DNA of 63,338 bases, taken from assembly GCA_043764015.1 (NCBI GenBank), contig JAYUKY010000030.1, positions 1 to 63,338 of the forward strand, read 5' to 3'. This DNA is from JANYGM01 sp043764015. Its GTDB lineage: Bacteria > Bacteroidota > Bacteroidia > Cytophagales > Thermonemataceae. How positions within the stretch are numbered: the first letter of the stretch is position 1; each line of letters opens with the position of its first letter. The position numbers and the translations under genes were made by a program. This document shows, piece by piece, positions 1 through 8,136 of the stretch. Under the pieces are notes generated by a model. That model ran no database searches and was not told the DNA's origin. It worked only from the letters and a program-made list of their open reading frames with translations.

Positions 1-15
1 TGAAAACTTTTTCAT
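1..15 (-). CDS. Possible start of a leftward small peptide gene (cut by window edge)
   Basis: On the minus strand an ATG begins at base 15 and reads M-K-K-F-S before the window ends. Alone this is almost no evidence. It is listed because its surroundings match the peptide operon at 52,126-52,408: a minus-strand TAnnTTTG box upstream, a shared 11-mer GCCTACTCTAT in the leader (46-56 here, 51 bases from 52,351 there), and a divergent XRE gene. The start also resembles the MKKLE start of the double-glycine peptide at 52,099. What follows lies outside the window. Confidence 0.3.
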
Positions 16-104
16 TATTATTTTAAAATTTATTTTTAGAAATGTGCCTACTCTATGTTAAACGGCTTTTGGGCTTACTCCGTTGGTTATTGCAATAACG
101 AGCG

Positions 105-112
105 CAAAAGTA
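105..112 (-). promoter_or_regulatory. Minus-strand -7 box TACTTTTG
   Basis: The plus strand reads CAAAAGTA, which is TACTTTTG on the minus strand and fits the Bacteroidota TAnnTTTG box. It would start leftward transcription about 90 bases ahead of the ATG at base 15. I see no good TTTG -33 element at the expected distance. Confidence 0.4.
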
Positions 113-246
113 AGACCAATCTAGATTACCTGTTGCCCTAAATATGGGTATTTATGTTCTATTTTTGAATATTAAAAACTTTTTACACTTCGTATAGTAA
201 AAAATAGTAAATTTTGCGCTAAAATAAGTCTCAAACAAATATTATT

Positions 247-642
247 ATGACGAATAAATTAATAGGAGAAAAACTTACTAAACTCAGAAAAGCTAAAGGC
301 TGGAATCAAGAGTAAACAGCAGATTATTTGGGTGTTACTCGTTCTGTTTATCAACGAATAGAATCTGGCTCTGGTTGTTCTTGGGCTAATTATTTGAGTG
401 AGATATGCAAAATCTTTGACATACAGGCTGAAGAGTTAGTTAAAAATGAAAGTGTAATTTTGAGTAATGGGCAAAATGGGGGAACATCTAATAATGCCTT
501 AGTTATCAACCAGCTTTCAGAGAAACTAATAGAACAGTATGAAGAACGCATAAAAGAATTGAAAAATGAAGCAGAAACAAATAGAGAAGAAAGAAAAGCG
601 TTATTTTCTTTGTTGAAAGGCAAAATAAACGAGGAGAATTAA
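247..642 (+). pseudogene. XRE-family regulator interrupted by an in-frame stop
   Basis: Reading from ATG 247 gives an XRE helix-turn-helix start (LTKLRKAKGWNQE), then TAA at 313-315. The same frame continues with the rest of the domain (TADYLGVTRSVYQRIESG) and a charged coiled-coil tail ending at 642. The break lies inside the helix-turn-helix, so a protein restarted at TTG 328 would lack the first helices. The intact relative at 52,577 has the same plan, including the shared GGCTGGnATCAAGA stretch. Either the gene is dead, or the stop is a sequencing error or is read through. The coding frame is otherwise well preserved, so any mutation is recent. Confidence 0.8.
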
Positions 643-705
643 AAAGAAAATTTCTCTAATTTACAGTAGTGAGGTTTTTTATATAAATCAAAGGAATACA
701 CTATT

Positions 706-799
706 TCATGAAAAACGGCAGTTGTTTATGAAACACAAACAATGATTTTATGTTTGTGAATATAAAATTATTGCAAATATAGCACTGCCGTAATTTTTC
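706..799. repeat. Nested inverted repeat
   Basis: ACGGCAGT (715-722) pairs with ACTGCCGT (784-791), with A/T-rich extensions on both sides. Inside is a second hairpin, TTGTTTATG-aaa-CACAAACAA, which resembles sequences at 56,544-56,567 and 62,595-62,616. It lies between the XRE pseudogene and folC. No gene is visible here. Confidence 0.5.
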
Positions 800-814
800 G
801 TTGCTAATAAAAAG

Positions 815-843
815 TTGAAATCATAATTTTTTTTGTACTTTTG
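815..843 (+). promoter_or_regulatory. Promoter of folC
   Basis: TTG at 815-817 and TACTTTTG at 836-843 are separated by 18 bases, close to the Bacteroidota TTTG-N19-TAnnTTTG arrangement. The ATG of folC follows about 40 bases later. Confidence 0.55.
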
Positions 844-884
844 CATACCCTTGCATTGCTCCCCTTTGGGGCTGAGGGCTATTT

Positions 885-2264
885 ATGAATTACCAAGAAA
901 CACTTAATTATCTTTACCAAAAACTGCCAATGTTCCAAAATATTGGTGGTGCAGCCATTAAATTTGGGCTGAAAAACATTGAATTACTTTGCCAAAGGCT
1001 TGGAAATCCACAAAATAATTTCCAGTCTATACACGTAGCAGGCACTAACGGGAAAGGTAGCACTTCTCACTTTTTGTCTTCTATTTTGCAGGAACATTCC
1101 AAAGAAAAATACCAACAAAAAACAACTGAAAATGTTGATAGAGTTGGTCTTTTGACATCTCCTCACCTAAAATCTTTTACAGAACGCATCAGAATAGACG
1201 GAAACTGCATTACAGAAGAGAAAATTATTCAGTTTGTAGCTGAAAATCAGACGTTTATAGATGATTTGCAACCCTCTTTTTTTGAGGTAACAACCGCTAT
1301 GGCATTTTGGTATTTTGCAGAAATGAACGTGAAAATTGCTATTATTGAGGTTGGAATGGGTGGCAGGCTAGATAGCACCAATATTATTATGCCTATTTTG
1401 TCTGTGATTACGAATATTGGTTACGACCACCAGCAGTTTTTGGGTGATACTTTGCCCCTCATTGCAGGTGAAAAAGCAGGCATTATTAAGCCTAAAATCC
1501 CTGTTGTTGTAAGTGAAAAACATTCAGAAACAACCGCCGTTTTTCAGAAAAAAGCATTAGAAAATGAGGCATTGCTTGTTTTTGCAGAAGATAAACTACA
1601 AATTGAAAGCATTGATTTTGATAAACTGAATCAAGAAATTTTAGCTATCAAAATTAAAAATAGAAATCTACAAATCCGTACTTTTCAGTCGGTTTTGATA
1701 GGAAATTATCAACAGAAAAACCTGCTTGGCGTTGTCTGTGCCATTGATATTATCAATGAATTACAACTTTTATCAAAAAATAAATCAGAAAATAGTTTAG
1801 AACAAATTTCAGAAGAAAGTTTGCAAAAAGGTATTTTAAATGTTCTTAAAAATACACATTTGCAAGGGCGTTGGCAAATCTTTGAACGTGAGCCGCTTGT
1901 GGTGCTTGATACCGCCCACAACGTACACGGAATAGCTGTTTTGATGGAAAATATTAAGCATTATCAGCAAAATATTCTATCAAAAAATGCCAAATTACAT
2001 TTTGTTTTGGGATTTATGAAAGACAAAGACGTAGAAAAAGTGCTTTCTTTGTACCCAAAAGATGCTAAATTTTATTTTTGCGCTCCAAACCTAGAACGTG
2101 CTATGTCTGTGGAAATCTTACAAGGAAAAGCAAGAAATCTAGGCATTTTTGGCGAAATTATTCCAAAACCCGCTGATGCCCTCACACAAGCACAAGCAAA
2201 CGCATACCCACAAGATATGATTATTGTAGGTGGAAGTACATTTGTAGTGGCAGAAGTGCTTTGA
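885..2264 (+). CDS. folC: Dihydrofolate synthase / folylpolyglutamate synthase
   Basis: This Mur-ligase-type enzyme joins glutamate to dihydropteroate and/or extends the glutamate tail of folates in the cytoplasm. Seen in the 459-residue product: the ATP-binding loop HVAGTNGKGST at residues 50-60, the TSPHL motif that positions the pterin near residue 93, VGMGGRLDST around 156-166, and the C-terminal glutamate-ligase part with DTAHN. The length is normal for FolC. A TAnnTTTG promoter precedes it. The next gene in the same direction is an Mla-type ATPase, but 200 bases of tandem repeat separate them, so a true operon is uncertain. It is unknown whether it has both activities. Confidence 0.95.
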   Translation: MNYQETLNYLYQKLPMFQNIGGAAIKFGLKNIELLCQRLGNPQNNFQSIHVAGTNGKGSTSHFLSSILQEHSKEKYQQKTTENVDRVGLLTSPHLKSFTERIRIDGNCITEEKIIQFVAENQTFIDDLQPSFFEVTTAMAFWYFAEMNVKIAIIEVGMGGRLDSTNIIMPILSVITNIGYDHQQFLGDTLPLIAGEKAGIIKPKIPVVVSEKHSETTAVFQKKALENEALLVFAEDKLQIESIDFDKLNQEILAIKIKNRNLQIRTFQSVLIGNYQQKNLLGVVCAIDIINELQLLSKNKSENSLEQISEESLQKGILNVLKNTHLQGRWQIFEREPLVVLDTAHNVHGIAVLMENIKHYQQNILSKNAKLHFVLGFMKDKDVEKVLSLYPKDAKFYFCAPNLERAMSVEILQGKARNLGIFGEIIPKPADALTQAQANAYPQDMIIVGGSTFVVAEVL

Positions 2265-2270
2265 GGTGTT

Positions 2271-2455
2271 TTGATGTGTGATATGTAATGTGTGATATTT
2301 TGATGTAAATACATCACACATCACACATCACACATCTCACATCACACATCTCACATCACACATCTCACATCACACATCTCACATCACACATCACACATCA
2401 CACATCACACATCACACATCACACATCACATATCACATATCACATATCACACATC
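2271..2455 (+). repeat. Heptamer tandem repeat with inverted left arm
   Basis: After the folC stop, a short GTGTGAT-type arm (2271-2304) turns at TAAATACAT and becomes about 20 units of CACATCA or CTCACAT (2311-2454), ending in an A tract directly before the ATG at 2466. The arms are complementary, so a long hairpin is possible in RNA. Units vary by one or two bases and the spacing is 7, which distinguishes it from a CRISPR array. Confidence 0.9.
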
Positions 2456-2465
2456 AAAAAAAATT

Positions 2466-3218
2466 ATGATAGAAATACAAGATATAAAAAAAGCCTTTGA
2501 AGGGAAAGAGGTTTTGAAAGGCATTAGTGGCACTTTTGAGCAGGGAAAAACAAATCTTATCATTGGTGGAAGCGGAACAGGTAAGAGTGTACTACTCAAA
2601 TGTATTGTTGGGCTTGTCGTTCCTGATGCAGGAGAGGTGTTTTTTGATAAACGAAATTTTACAAATGGTACATCAGATGACAAACGAGATATTAGGCAAG
2701 AAATAGGTATGCTGTTTCAAGGAGGCGCACTTTTTGATTCTAAAACAGTAGAACAAAATGTTGTTTTCCCACTAGATATGATGTCCACAATGTCTAAAAG
2801 TGAGAAAAATGACAGGGTTCACGACTGCCTAAAAAGGGTTGGTTTGGAGCAATCAGCAAAAAAAATGCCTTCAGAAATCAGTGGAGGTATGAAAAAACGT
2901 GTAGGCATTGCTCGTGCTATTGTGCTTAATTCTAAGTATTTGTTCATTGATGAGCCAAATTCTGGGCTAGACCCTATCACCTCTATCACTATTGATAATC
3001 TTATCAAAGAAATCACACAAGAATATCAAACCACAACAGTCGTGGTCACTCACGATATGAACTCTGTAATGGAAATAGGTGACAAAATTATGTTTTTGTA
3101 CCAAGGACTTAAAATTTGGGAGGGAAATAGTGAAACTATTATGCACACAGACGTACAAGAACTGAAAGATTTTGTTTTTTGTAATAAATTATTACGAGAA
3201 ATGCAGGCTAAAACTTAA
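2466..3218 (+). CDS. ABC transporter ATPase, MlaF-like (phospholipid/MCE transport)
   Basis: This is the ATPase of an MCE-type transporter, expected to move phospholipids between inner and outer membrane with a permease (MlaE) and an MCE protein (MlaD). Seen in 250 residues: Walker A GGSGTGKS (34-41), signature SEISGGMKKR (136-145), Walker B YLFIDEP (158-164) and switch His in VVVTHDM (196). The GGMKKR signature and GGSGTGKSVLLK are typical of MlaF/Ttg2A rather than of LolD-type ATPases. No MlaE or MlaD gene is adjacent, so its partners must be encoded elsewhere. The start codon lies 11 bases after the heptamer repeat. Confidence 0.85.
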   Translation: MIEIQDIKKAFEGKEVLKGISGTFEQGKTNLIIGGSGTGKSVLLKCIVGLVVPDAGEVFFDKRNFTNGTSDDKRDIRQEIGMLFQGGALFDSKTVEQNVVFPLDMMSTMSKSEKNDRVHDCLKRVGLEQSAKKMPSEISGGMKKRVGIARAIVLNSKYLFIDEPNSGLDPITSITIDNLIKEITQEYQTTTVVVTHDMNSVMEIGDKIMFLYQGLKIWEGNSETIMHTDVQELKDFVFCNKLLREMQAKT

Positions 3219-3442
3219 ATCTTTCTTTTCAACCACTTATGCACATAGATAACATAGAATATATTTGGATAAAATAATTAAAATATAATATAAAAACATT
3301 ACATCAATAAAAATAATTATTTTAAAATATTTTTAAATAAAATAGTATTTTTCCAAAAAACATTTTACATTGTCAAAACATTTAACAAACAAATAACATT
3401 ATGTTATCTAAAACGTAATGCTCAACTTAATGTATAAAGACA

Positions 3443-5665
3443 ATGAAAACAATTCTTCTCTCTTTATCATTTATCACTTTGATAAGTGCTAATTTATTCG
3501 CACAAATAGAAACAGATAGTTCTGGCTTGTTCAAATCTTCTGTTGATGAACTTCTAAAACTGCCTGTAAGCACCAAGGGCAAAGGTTCTATTGCCTCTAA
3601 CGTCATTCAGGACGAAAACAAACAACCTGCCTCTGTAACCATTATCACAAAAGAACAACTGCGCACAAGTGGCGCAAGAACGCTTTCAGAGGCACTTATG
3701 ATGTATGTTCCTGGTTATTTTGCCGTAGAAGACCAAGATGATGTAATTGCAGGTTTTCGTGGACTTGCACCAGACAATAATTCTAAGGTTTTGTTCCTTA
3801 TTAATGGGCAAAATATGAATACAGAGTTTTTTTGGGGTCCTCCTGATGCACTTCTGAACAGTCCTAATATGGATTATATTGAACGTATTGAAGTAATACG
3901 TGGTCCTGGCTCTGTGACGCTTGGGCAGGGCGCACTTTTGGGCGTGATAAATGTTATTACGGCTGATGCAGGCAATACAGAAGGCTCAAAAGCAGAAGTG
4001 GGAGTTACGGCTGGGGGAAGTGATTTTTATAACGGAACTGCCTCATTTAGAAGTAATAATAAAGGTTTAAAGACGTTTTTTTATGGCACAACCTACAAAT
4101 ACCGTGGTCAAGAACTACGCAATGAAGGTTGGGCAGCGGAAAAAGGTAATGAAGGCTATTTGGGTGGTAAATTGTTTGAGTCTGGCTTGCGTTTAAAACG
4201 CTCTAACGGCTCTATGATGCTTGCAAAATTAGAATATAAAGGTTTCACACTCAACCTAATGAATGTACAACAAAGGCGAGATTTGTATAATTTTTATAGA
4301 GATAGAAATGTAGAAGCGCAAAATATTATAAGTGCCAACTTGGAATATGCCTTTAAAATCAATGAAAATATCAGAAATAAAACAAGTATTTCTTTGATAA
4401 ATGATGATATTGGATTGCTTTCTGTCAATGGAACAACAATGGGCGGAACGGCAGAAGCACGTTTTGGTATCAAAACCGTTTTTAATATTGATAATCTTTG
4501 GAAAAATAACCGCCTTGCTATTGGTATTGAAGGGCGTGAATTCCAAATGGGCAGAAATAATGCTGCTGGAAACAACTTTATTGCCAACCAAATTGGTGGC
4601 TTTAACCCTGCAACTGTAAATCAAGAACGCACAATGGGTTATACGCAAACCATTGATGTAATAAGTATTTTCTTAGAAGATTTTTATACAATTTCTCCAA
4701 AAGTAGATTTTTTTGTGGCAGCACGTGTAGATAAACACCCATATTGGGGAACTAATGTAGTACCACGTATAGGTATTTTTTATACCCCAATAGAGCAACT
4801 TATTATTCGTGCAGCTTATCAAGGAGGTTTTCGTGGGGCGGTTGGGTTGCATTATACTGGTGGTTACCGTAATGATGGAATGTTACGTGCAGACAACTAC
4901 GGACAAGTGGGGGCAAATGTTTCTGGAGGTACGAATATTCCTACTATTGTGCCGGAACGCATGAATAGTTTTGAGTTAGCAGCTACTTTTAAACCAAATA
5001 AAAAATTCAATATCAATCTTGTAACTTATTATAACCAAATTTCTAATGTAATTGATGTAGGAGTGATAGTTCCTACTCTTGCTACGCCTACACTACCTAG
5101 CATAGGAACAGATATTCCTGGTGATTGGAACGGTTATTGGCTTTTTAAAAATACTCCTGGAACTTTTACGCAGGCTGGTGCGGAACTCACAATGCAATAC
5201 ATAACACCTAAATTCTCTATGCAAGGTAGTTATTCTTATACAGCTATTACAGAAATATCAGAAGAACAAAGGCAAATTGCTACTGTTGATGCGAGCGGTA
5301 AAAGCTCAAGTATGTATCTTGCAATTGTTAATGGTAAACCTAACCAAAAAGCATTTCCAAGTGGTATGTTTAAATTAAATGCACAATATAAATTTACAGA
5401 AGATTTTTTTGTAAGTATTACTGGTATGCAATATTCTGGTTGGTATTCGCCAAGAGGTCCAAAAGTAGCTGGTGGAATTATTCTTAATATGGCTGTGGGT
5501 TATAATGTAAGTAAGAATTTTGAATTTCAATTGACTGGAAAAAATCTTTCAAATGAGCAAGTTCTCGCACCTATGAATAGTAACGGTGGTGGTACAGATA
5601 CCTCACCTGGTGCTGGTACTTGGGAAAGAACAACTTACTGGCTGACTGGTAGAGTGAAATTTTAA
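3443..5665 (+). CDS. TonB-dependent outer-membrane receptor
   Basis: This 740-residue protein starts with a Sec signal peptide (cleavage likely after NLFA near residue 20), followed by a plug domain (about 60-175) with ASVTIITKEQLRTSGA, RGL, INGQNMN and the IERIEVIRGPGS motif, and then a 22-strand-type beta-barrel ending in ...GRVKF. It lacks the carboxypeptidase-like N-terminal extension of SusC proteins, so it is closer to the siderophore/cobalamin receptor class. The ligand cannot be told from sequence and no SusD partner is next to it. I see no cobalamin riboswitch or clear promoter in 3219-3442. A bidirectional hairpin follows the stop codon. Confidence 0.9.
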   Translation: MKTILLSLSFITLISANLFAQIETDSSGLFKSSVDELLKLPVSTKGKGSIASNVIQDENKQPASVTIITKEQLRTSGARTLSEALMMYVPGYFAVEDQDDVIAGFRGLAPDNNSKVLFLINGQNMNTEFFWGPPDALLNSPNMDYIERIEVIRGPGSVTLGQGALLGVINVITADAGNTEGSKAEVGVTAGGSDFYNGTASFRSNNKGLKTFFYGTTYKYRGQELRNEGWAAEKGNEGYLGGKLFESGLRLKRSNGSMMLAKLEYKGFTLNLMNVQQRRDLYNFYRDRNVEAQNIISANLEYAFKINENIRNKTSISLINDDIGLLSVNGTTMGGTAEARFGIKTVFNIDNLWKNNRLAIGIEGREFQMGRNNAAGNNFIANQIGGFNPATVNQERTMGYTQTIDVISIFLEDFYTISPKVDFFVAARVDKHPYWGTNVVPRIGIFYTPIEQLIIRAAYQGGFRGAVGLHYTGGYRNDGMLRADNYGQVGANVSGGTNIPTIVPERMNSFELAATFKPNKKFNINLVTYYNQISNVIDVGVIVPTLATPTLPSIGTDIPGDWNGYWLFKNTPGTFTQAGAELTMQYITPKFSMQGSYSYTAITEISEEQRQIATVDASGKSSSMYLAIVNGKPNQKAFPSGMFKLNAQYKFTEDFFVSITGMQYSGWYSPRGPKVAGGIILNMAVGYNVSKNFEFQLTGKNLSNEQVLAPMNSNGGGTDTSPGAGTWERTTYWLTGRVKF

Positions 5666-5668
5666 GTA

Positions 5669-5712
5669 GCGCAACTTCCCGAAAGTTGAAAAAACTTTCG
5701 GGAAGTTTTGCG
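5669..5712. terminator. Bidirectional hairpin between convergent genes
   Basis: AACTTCCCGAAAGTT and its reverse complement, extended by GCGC/GCG bases, form a strong hairpin between the TonB receptor stop and the M20 gene stop. The same hairpin occurs at 32,823-32,857. Confidence 0.75.
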
Positions 5713-6900
5713 TTACTTTGCTTCCAACTCACTAACAGCCAGCCACGCCATAAGCCCTGCACCTATTTCTAGTGCGTTTTCGTCAATATCAAAAGTAGGT
5801 GTATGCACACCTGAAATAATGCCTTTTTCTTCGTTTCTAGTGCCTAAACGGTAAAAACAAGCATCAACAGTTTGGGTATAATAGGCAAAATCTTCTGCTG
5901 CCATCCAAATATCCAAATCTACCACATTTTCTGCTCCCATATACGCAATAGCCGCATTTTTAGCTTTCAAAGTAGTTTCTGGGTGGTTTTTGAGGTGCGG
6001 ATAACCTCTACGAATATCAAAATCACAATGTCCGCCCATAGCCTCTGCTATTCCCTCTGCCATTTTTTTCATCTTGATATGTGCTTGTGTGCGCCAAGCC
6101 TCATCTAAAGTACGAAAAGTACCTTCCAAATACACTTCATTTGGAATAATATTTGTTGCACCTTGTGCCAAAACCTTGCCAAAAGTAAGCACAGAAGGGA
6201 TTTTTGGGCTTGCGTGTCTGCTTACAATCTGTTGAAGTGCCGTAATAATATGCGCCATAATAACGACTGGGTCAATGCAAAACTCGGGCATAGCACCGTG
6301 TCCGCCTTTTCCTGTGATGGTTACATAAATTTCGTCTGCACTTGCCATATACATTCCTTCCCTAAAGCCAATCTTTCCGACAGGCAAAAGTGGCATTACG
6401 TGCTGTCCGAGTATGTTATTTGGGGTAGGATTTTCTAAAACGCCATCTTTTATCATAAGACTTGCACCGCCTGGTATTTTCTCTTCTCCTGGCTGAAAAA
6501 TCAGCTTTACAGTCCCTTCAAACGTGTTTTTGAGTTGATGCAAAATAGCGGCAGTTCCGAGCAGGCTTGCTGTATGTACATCGTGTCCGCAGGCGTGCAT
6601 AACACCCTCTTTGGTAGATTTGTAGGGTACGTTATTTTTCTCAAAAATAGGCAAAGCGTCCATATCAGCACGTAAAGCCACTACTTTTGAAGTGGGATTT
6701 TTGCCTTCAATAATGGCTGTAAGACCTGTTTTGGCCACGCCTTCCGTTGGGGTGATGCCTATTTCTTTGAGTTTTTGTGCCACAAACTTAGCTGTTTCGT
6801 ATTCTTGATACGAAAGTTCTGGGTTGGCGTGCAAATGTCTGCGGTTGGCTATAATACCTGTGGCGTATTGTTTAGCGAGGTTTTTTATTTCTGAAAGCAT
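5713..6900 (-). CDS. M20D-family metal-dependent amidohydrolase
   Basis: A cytoplasmic amidohydrolase of the hippurate / N-acyl-amino acid hydrolase group that splits an amide bond with a metal pair. Seen in 395 residues: N-terminal RRHLHANPELSYQE, metal-site motif MHACGHDVHT (C104, H106, H109), FQPGEE (E139/E140), GQHVMP (H167) and a C-terminal HTPTFDID. Full length for the family. It converges on the TonB receptor gene and shares no operon. The leader on its coding strand carries a CACACnT repeat followed directly by the ATG. Substrate unknown: acyl amino acids, hippurate and indole-3-acetyl conjugates are all used by relatives. Confidence 0.9.
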   Translation of the reverse strand: MLSEIKNLAKQYATGIIANRRHLHANPELSYQEYETAKFVAQKLKEIGITPTEGVAKTGLTAIIEGKNPTSKVVALRADMDALPIFEKNNVPYKSTKEGVMHACGHDVHTASLLGTAAILHQLKNTFEGTVKLIFQPGEEKIPGGASLMIKDGVLENPTPNNILGQHVMPLLPVGKIGFREGMYMASADEIYVTITGKGGHGAMPEFCIDPVVIMAHIITALQQIVSRHASPKIPSVLTFGKVLAQGATNIIPNEVYLEGTFRTLDEAWRTQAHIKMKKMAEGIAEAMGGHCDFDIRRGYPHLKNHPETTLKAKNAAIAYMGAENVVDLDIWMAAEDFAYYTQTVDACFYRLGTRNEEKGIISGVHTPTFDIDENALEIGAGLMAWLAVSELEAK

Positions 6901-6903
6901 CTT

Positions 6904-6931
6904 TTTGAGGTGTGAAGTGTGACGTGTGATA
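6904..6931 (-). repeat. Heptamer repeat before the M20 start codon
   Basis: On the minus strand: ATCACACGTCACACTTCACA followed by CCTC, A tract and ATG. Unit CACACTT or CACACGT, period 7, same sense relative to the gene as the copies before plus-strand genes. Confidence 0.8.
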
Positions 6932-6948
6932 TATTTTTGTTTATTTCA

Positions 6949-6956
6949 CAAATATA
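6949..6956 (-). promoter_or_regulatory. -7 box TATATTTG for the M20 gene
   Basis: The plus strand reads CAAATATA, giving TATATTTG on the minus strand, about 49 bases before the start codon of the M20 hydrolase. Confidence 0.5.
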
Positions 6957-6965
6957 AGCCTAAAA

Positions 6966-7003
6966 TTTTTGAAAAATACGGCATTTGCCGTATTTTTCAA
7001 AAA
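6966..7003. repeat. 38-base perfect palindrome
   Basis: TTTTTGAAAAATACGGCA, a two-base TT centre, then the exact reverse complement. It lies between divergent genes (M20 hydrolase and terC), just upstream of the minus-strand -7 box. It could act as a hairpin in RNA or as a dyad for a regulator. Confidence 0.8.
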
Positions 7004-7098
7004 ATTGTATATAACGAAAAGAAACTTTTTTTTGTAATCAAAAATTAAAAACATAAATTGCACGTGATTCTAACTTCGTTAACTATGGTGGATTGTAT

Positions 7099-7141
7099 TC
7101 ACAACTCACAACTCACAACTCACAACTCACAACTCACAATT
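7099..7141 (+). repeat. Heptamer repeat TCACAAC before terC
   Basis: About six copies of TCACAAC follow TTGTATT and end ten bases before the terC ATG. This repeat makes an in-frame extension of the terC reading frame (HNSQLTTHNSQL) that is very unlikely to be translated. Confidence 0.9.
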
Positions 7142-7150
7142 ATTTTGCTT

Positions 7151-8029
7151 ATGGAACATCTTGAAACTTTCTTTTCTCACATATTTACTGCACAGGCATT
7201 TATAAGCCTTATTTCCTTGACACTTATGGAAGTGGTCTTGGGGGTAGATAACATTGTTTTTATCTCTATTCTTTCCTCAAAACTTCCAGAAGAAGACCGC
7301 AAACGTGCCACAAATGTAGGACTTATCATAGCAATTATTCCTCGTGTGTTGCTTCTTTTTGTGATTGGTTTTATTGTGAGCCTTGTTGAACCTATTTTTG
7401 CAGAAGGAACGCTACCACATTGGATACATAATCCTAGTTGGAGAGGGCTTATTTTAATGATGGGTGGTATTTTCTTAGTGTATAAAAGCGTTACAGAGAT
7501 ACACCATAAACTAGAAGGTGCGGAAGAATCTGTTGATGGAAAAGGAAAAGGAGAGTCATTTTTTGCTGTAATTGTGCAAATTGCGCTTTTAAACATTGTA
7601 TTTTCTTTTGATTCTATTCTTACTGCCGTTGGTATGATAGACGCAGGTAAAGAGGGTAGTATAACCATTATGATCACGTCTGTGGTGCTTTCAATGGCTG
7701 TAATGATTATTTTTGCCAATAAAGTCAATGCTTTTGTAATCAAACATCCAACTGTAAAAATGCTTGCTTTGTCGTTTTTGTTGATGATAGGCACTATTTT
7801 GATTATGGAAGGTTTTGATAAAGAAGTGCCAAAAGAGTACGTTTACGTTTCTATGGGTTTTGCTTTGATAGTTGAGGTACTTAATTTGAATATGAAAAAA
7901 CGCTCTGAAGCGTTGCGTTTACGTCAGCGTTTTATTGAGTCAAAAGATGATTTAGGTGCAAATGGTGCAGAAGCTACAGTACGTCAAGCAAGTGATACAC
8001 CTTTACGCAAGGATAGAGAAATTATCTAA
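7151..8029 (+). CDS. TerC-family integral membrane protein
   Basis: A 292-residue inner-membrane protein of the TerC/Alx family; relatives handle manganese or tellurite stress. Seen: about seven membrane segments, the acidic motifs EVVLGVDNIVF near residue 26 and VFSFDSI near residue 143 that are diagnostic for the family, and a polar C-terminal tail of about 35 residues. I start it at ATG 7151, because the frame upstream is only the heptamer repeat. There is no recognisable yybP-ykoY manganese riboswitch, which often precedes this family in other phyla. The next gene in the same direction is separated by another repeat hairpin. Confidence 0.88.
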   Translation: MEHLETFFSHIFTAQAFISLISLTLMEVVLGVDNIVFISILSSKLPEEDRKRATNVGLIIAIIPRVLLLFVIGFIVSLVEPIFAEGTLPHWIHNPSWRGLILMMGGIFLVYKSVTEIHHKLEGAEESVDGKGKGESFFAVIVQIALLNIVFSFDSILTAVGMIDAGKEGSITIMITSVVLSMAVMIIFANKVNAFVIKHPTVKMLALSFLLMIGTILIMEGFDKEVPKEYVYVSMGFALIVEVLNLNMKKRSEALRLRQRFIESKDDLGANGAEATVRQASDTPLRKDREII

Positions 8030-8033
8030 AAAT

Positions 8034-8134
8034 GTGTGAAGTGTGAAGTGTGAGGTAAATACATTGTTTATGCAAAAATATTTCACACTTTACACCTTAT
8101 ACTTTACATCTCACACTTCACACCTAACACCTCA
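8034..8134 (+). repeat. Heptamer repeat with both arms, between terC and the TPR gene
   Basis: Left arm GTGTGAAGTGTGAAGTGTGA, turn at AAATACATT, then a right arm of CACACTT, CACCTTA, CACACTT units ending at the next ATG (8137). It resembles the elements at 2271 and 11195 in layout and turn sequence. Confidence 0.85.
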
Positions 8135-8136
8135 AT

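Noticed and set aside
2305..2455. CRISPR-like array of short repeats
   Set aside because: Units are 7 bases with no spacers, and no cas genes are near; it is a heptamer tandem repeat.
3219..3442. Cobalamin riboswitch ahead of the TonB receptor
   Set aside because: No B12 box or paired structure could be found in this AT-rich leader.
7058..7150. Upstream extension of the TerC protein
   Set aside because: The extension is translated heptamer repeat (HNSQLTTHNSQL) and the family starts at ATG 7151.
7010..7150. yybP-ykoY manganese riboswitch before terC
   Set aside because: The leader holds only heptamer repeats and lacks the conserved loops of that riboswitch.
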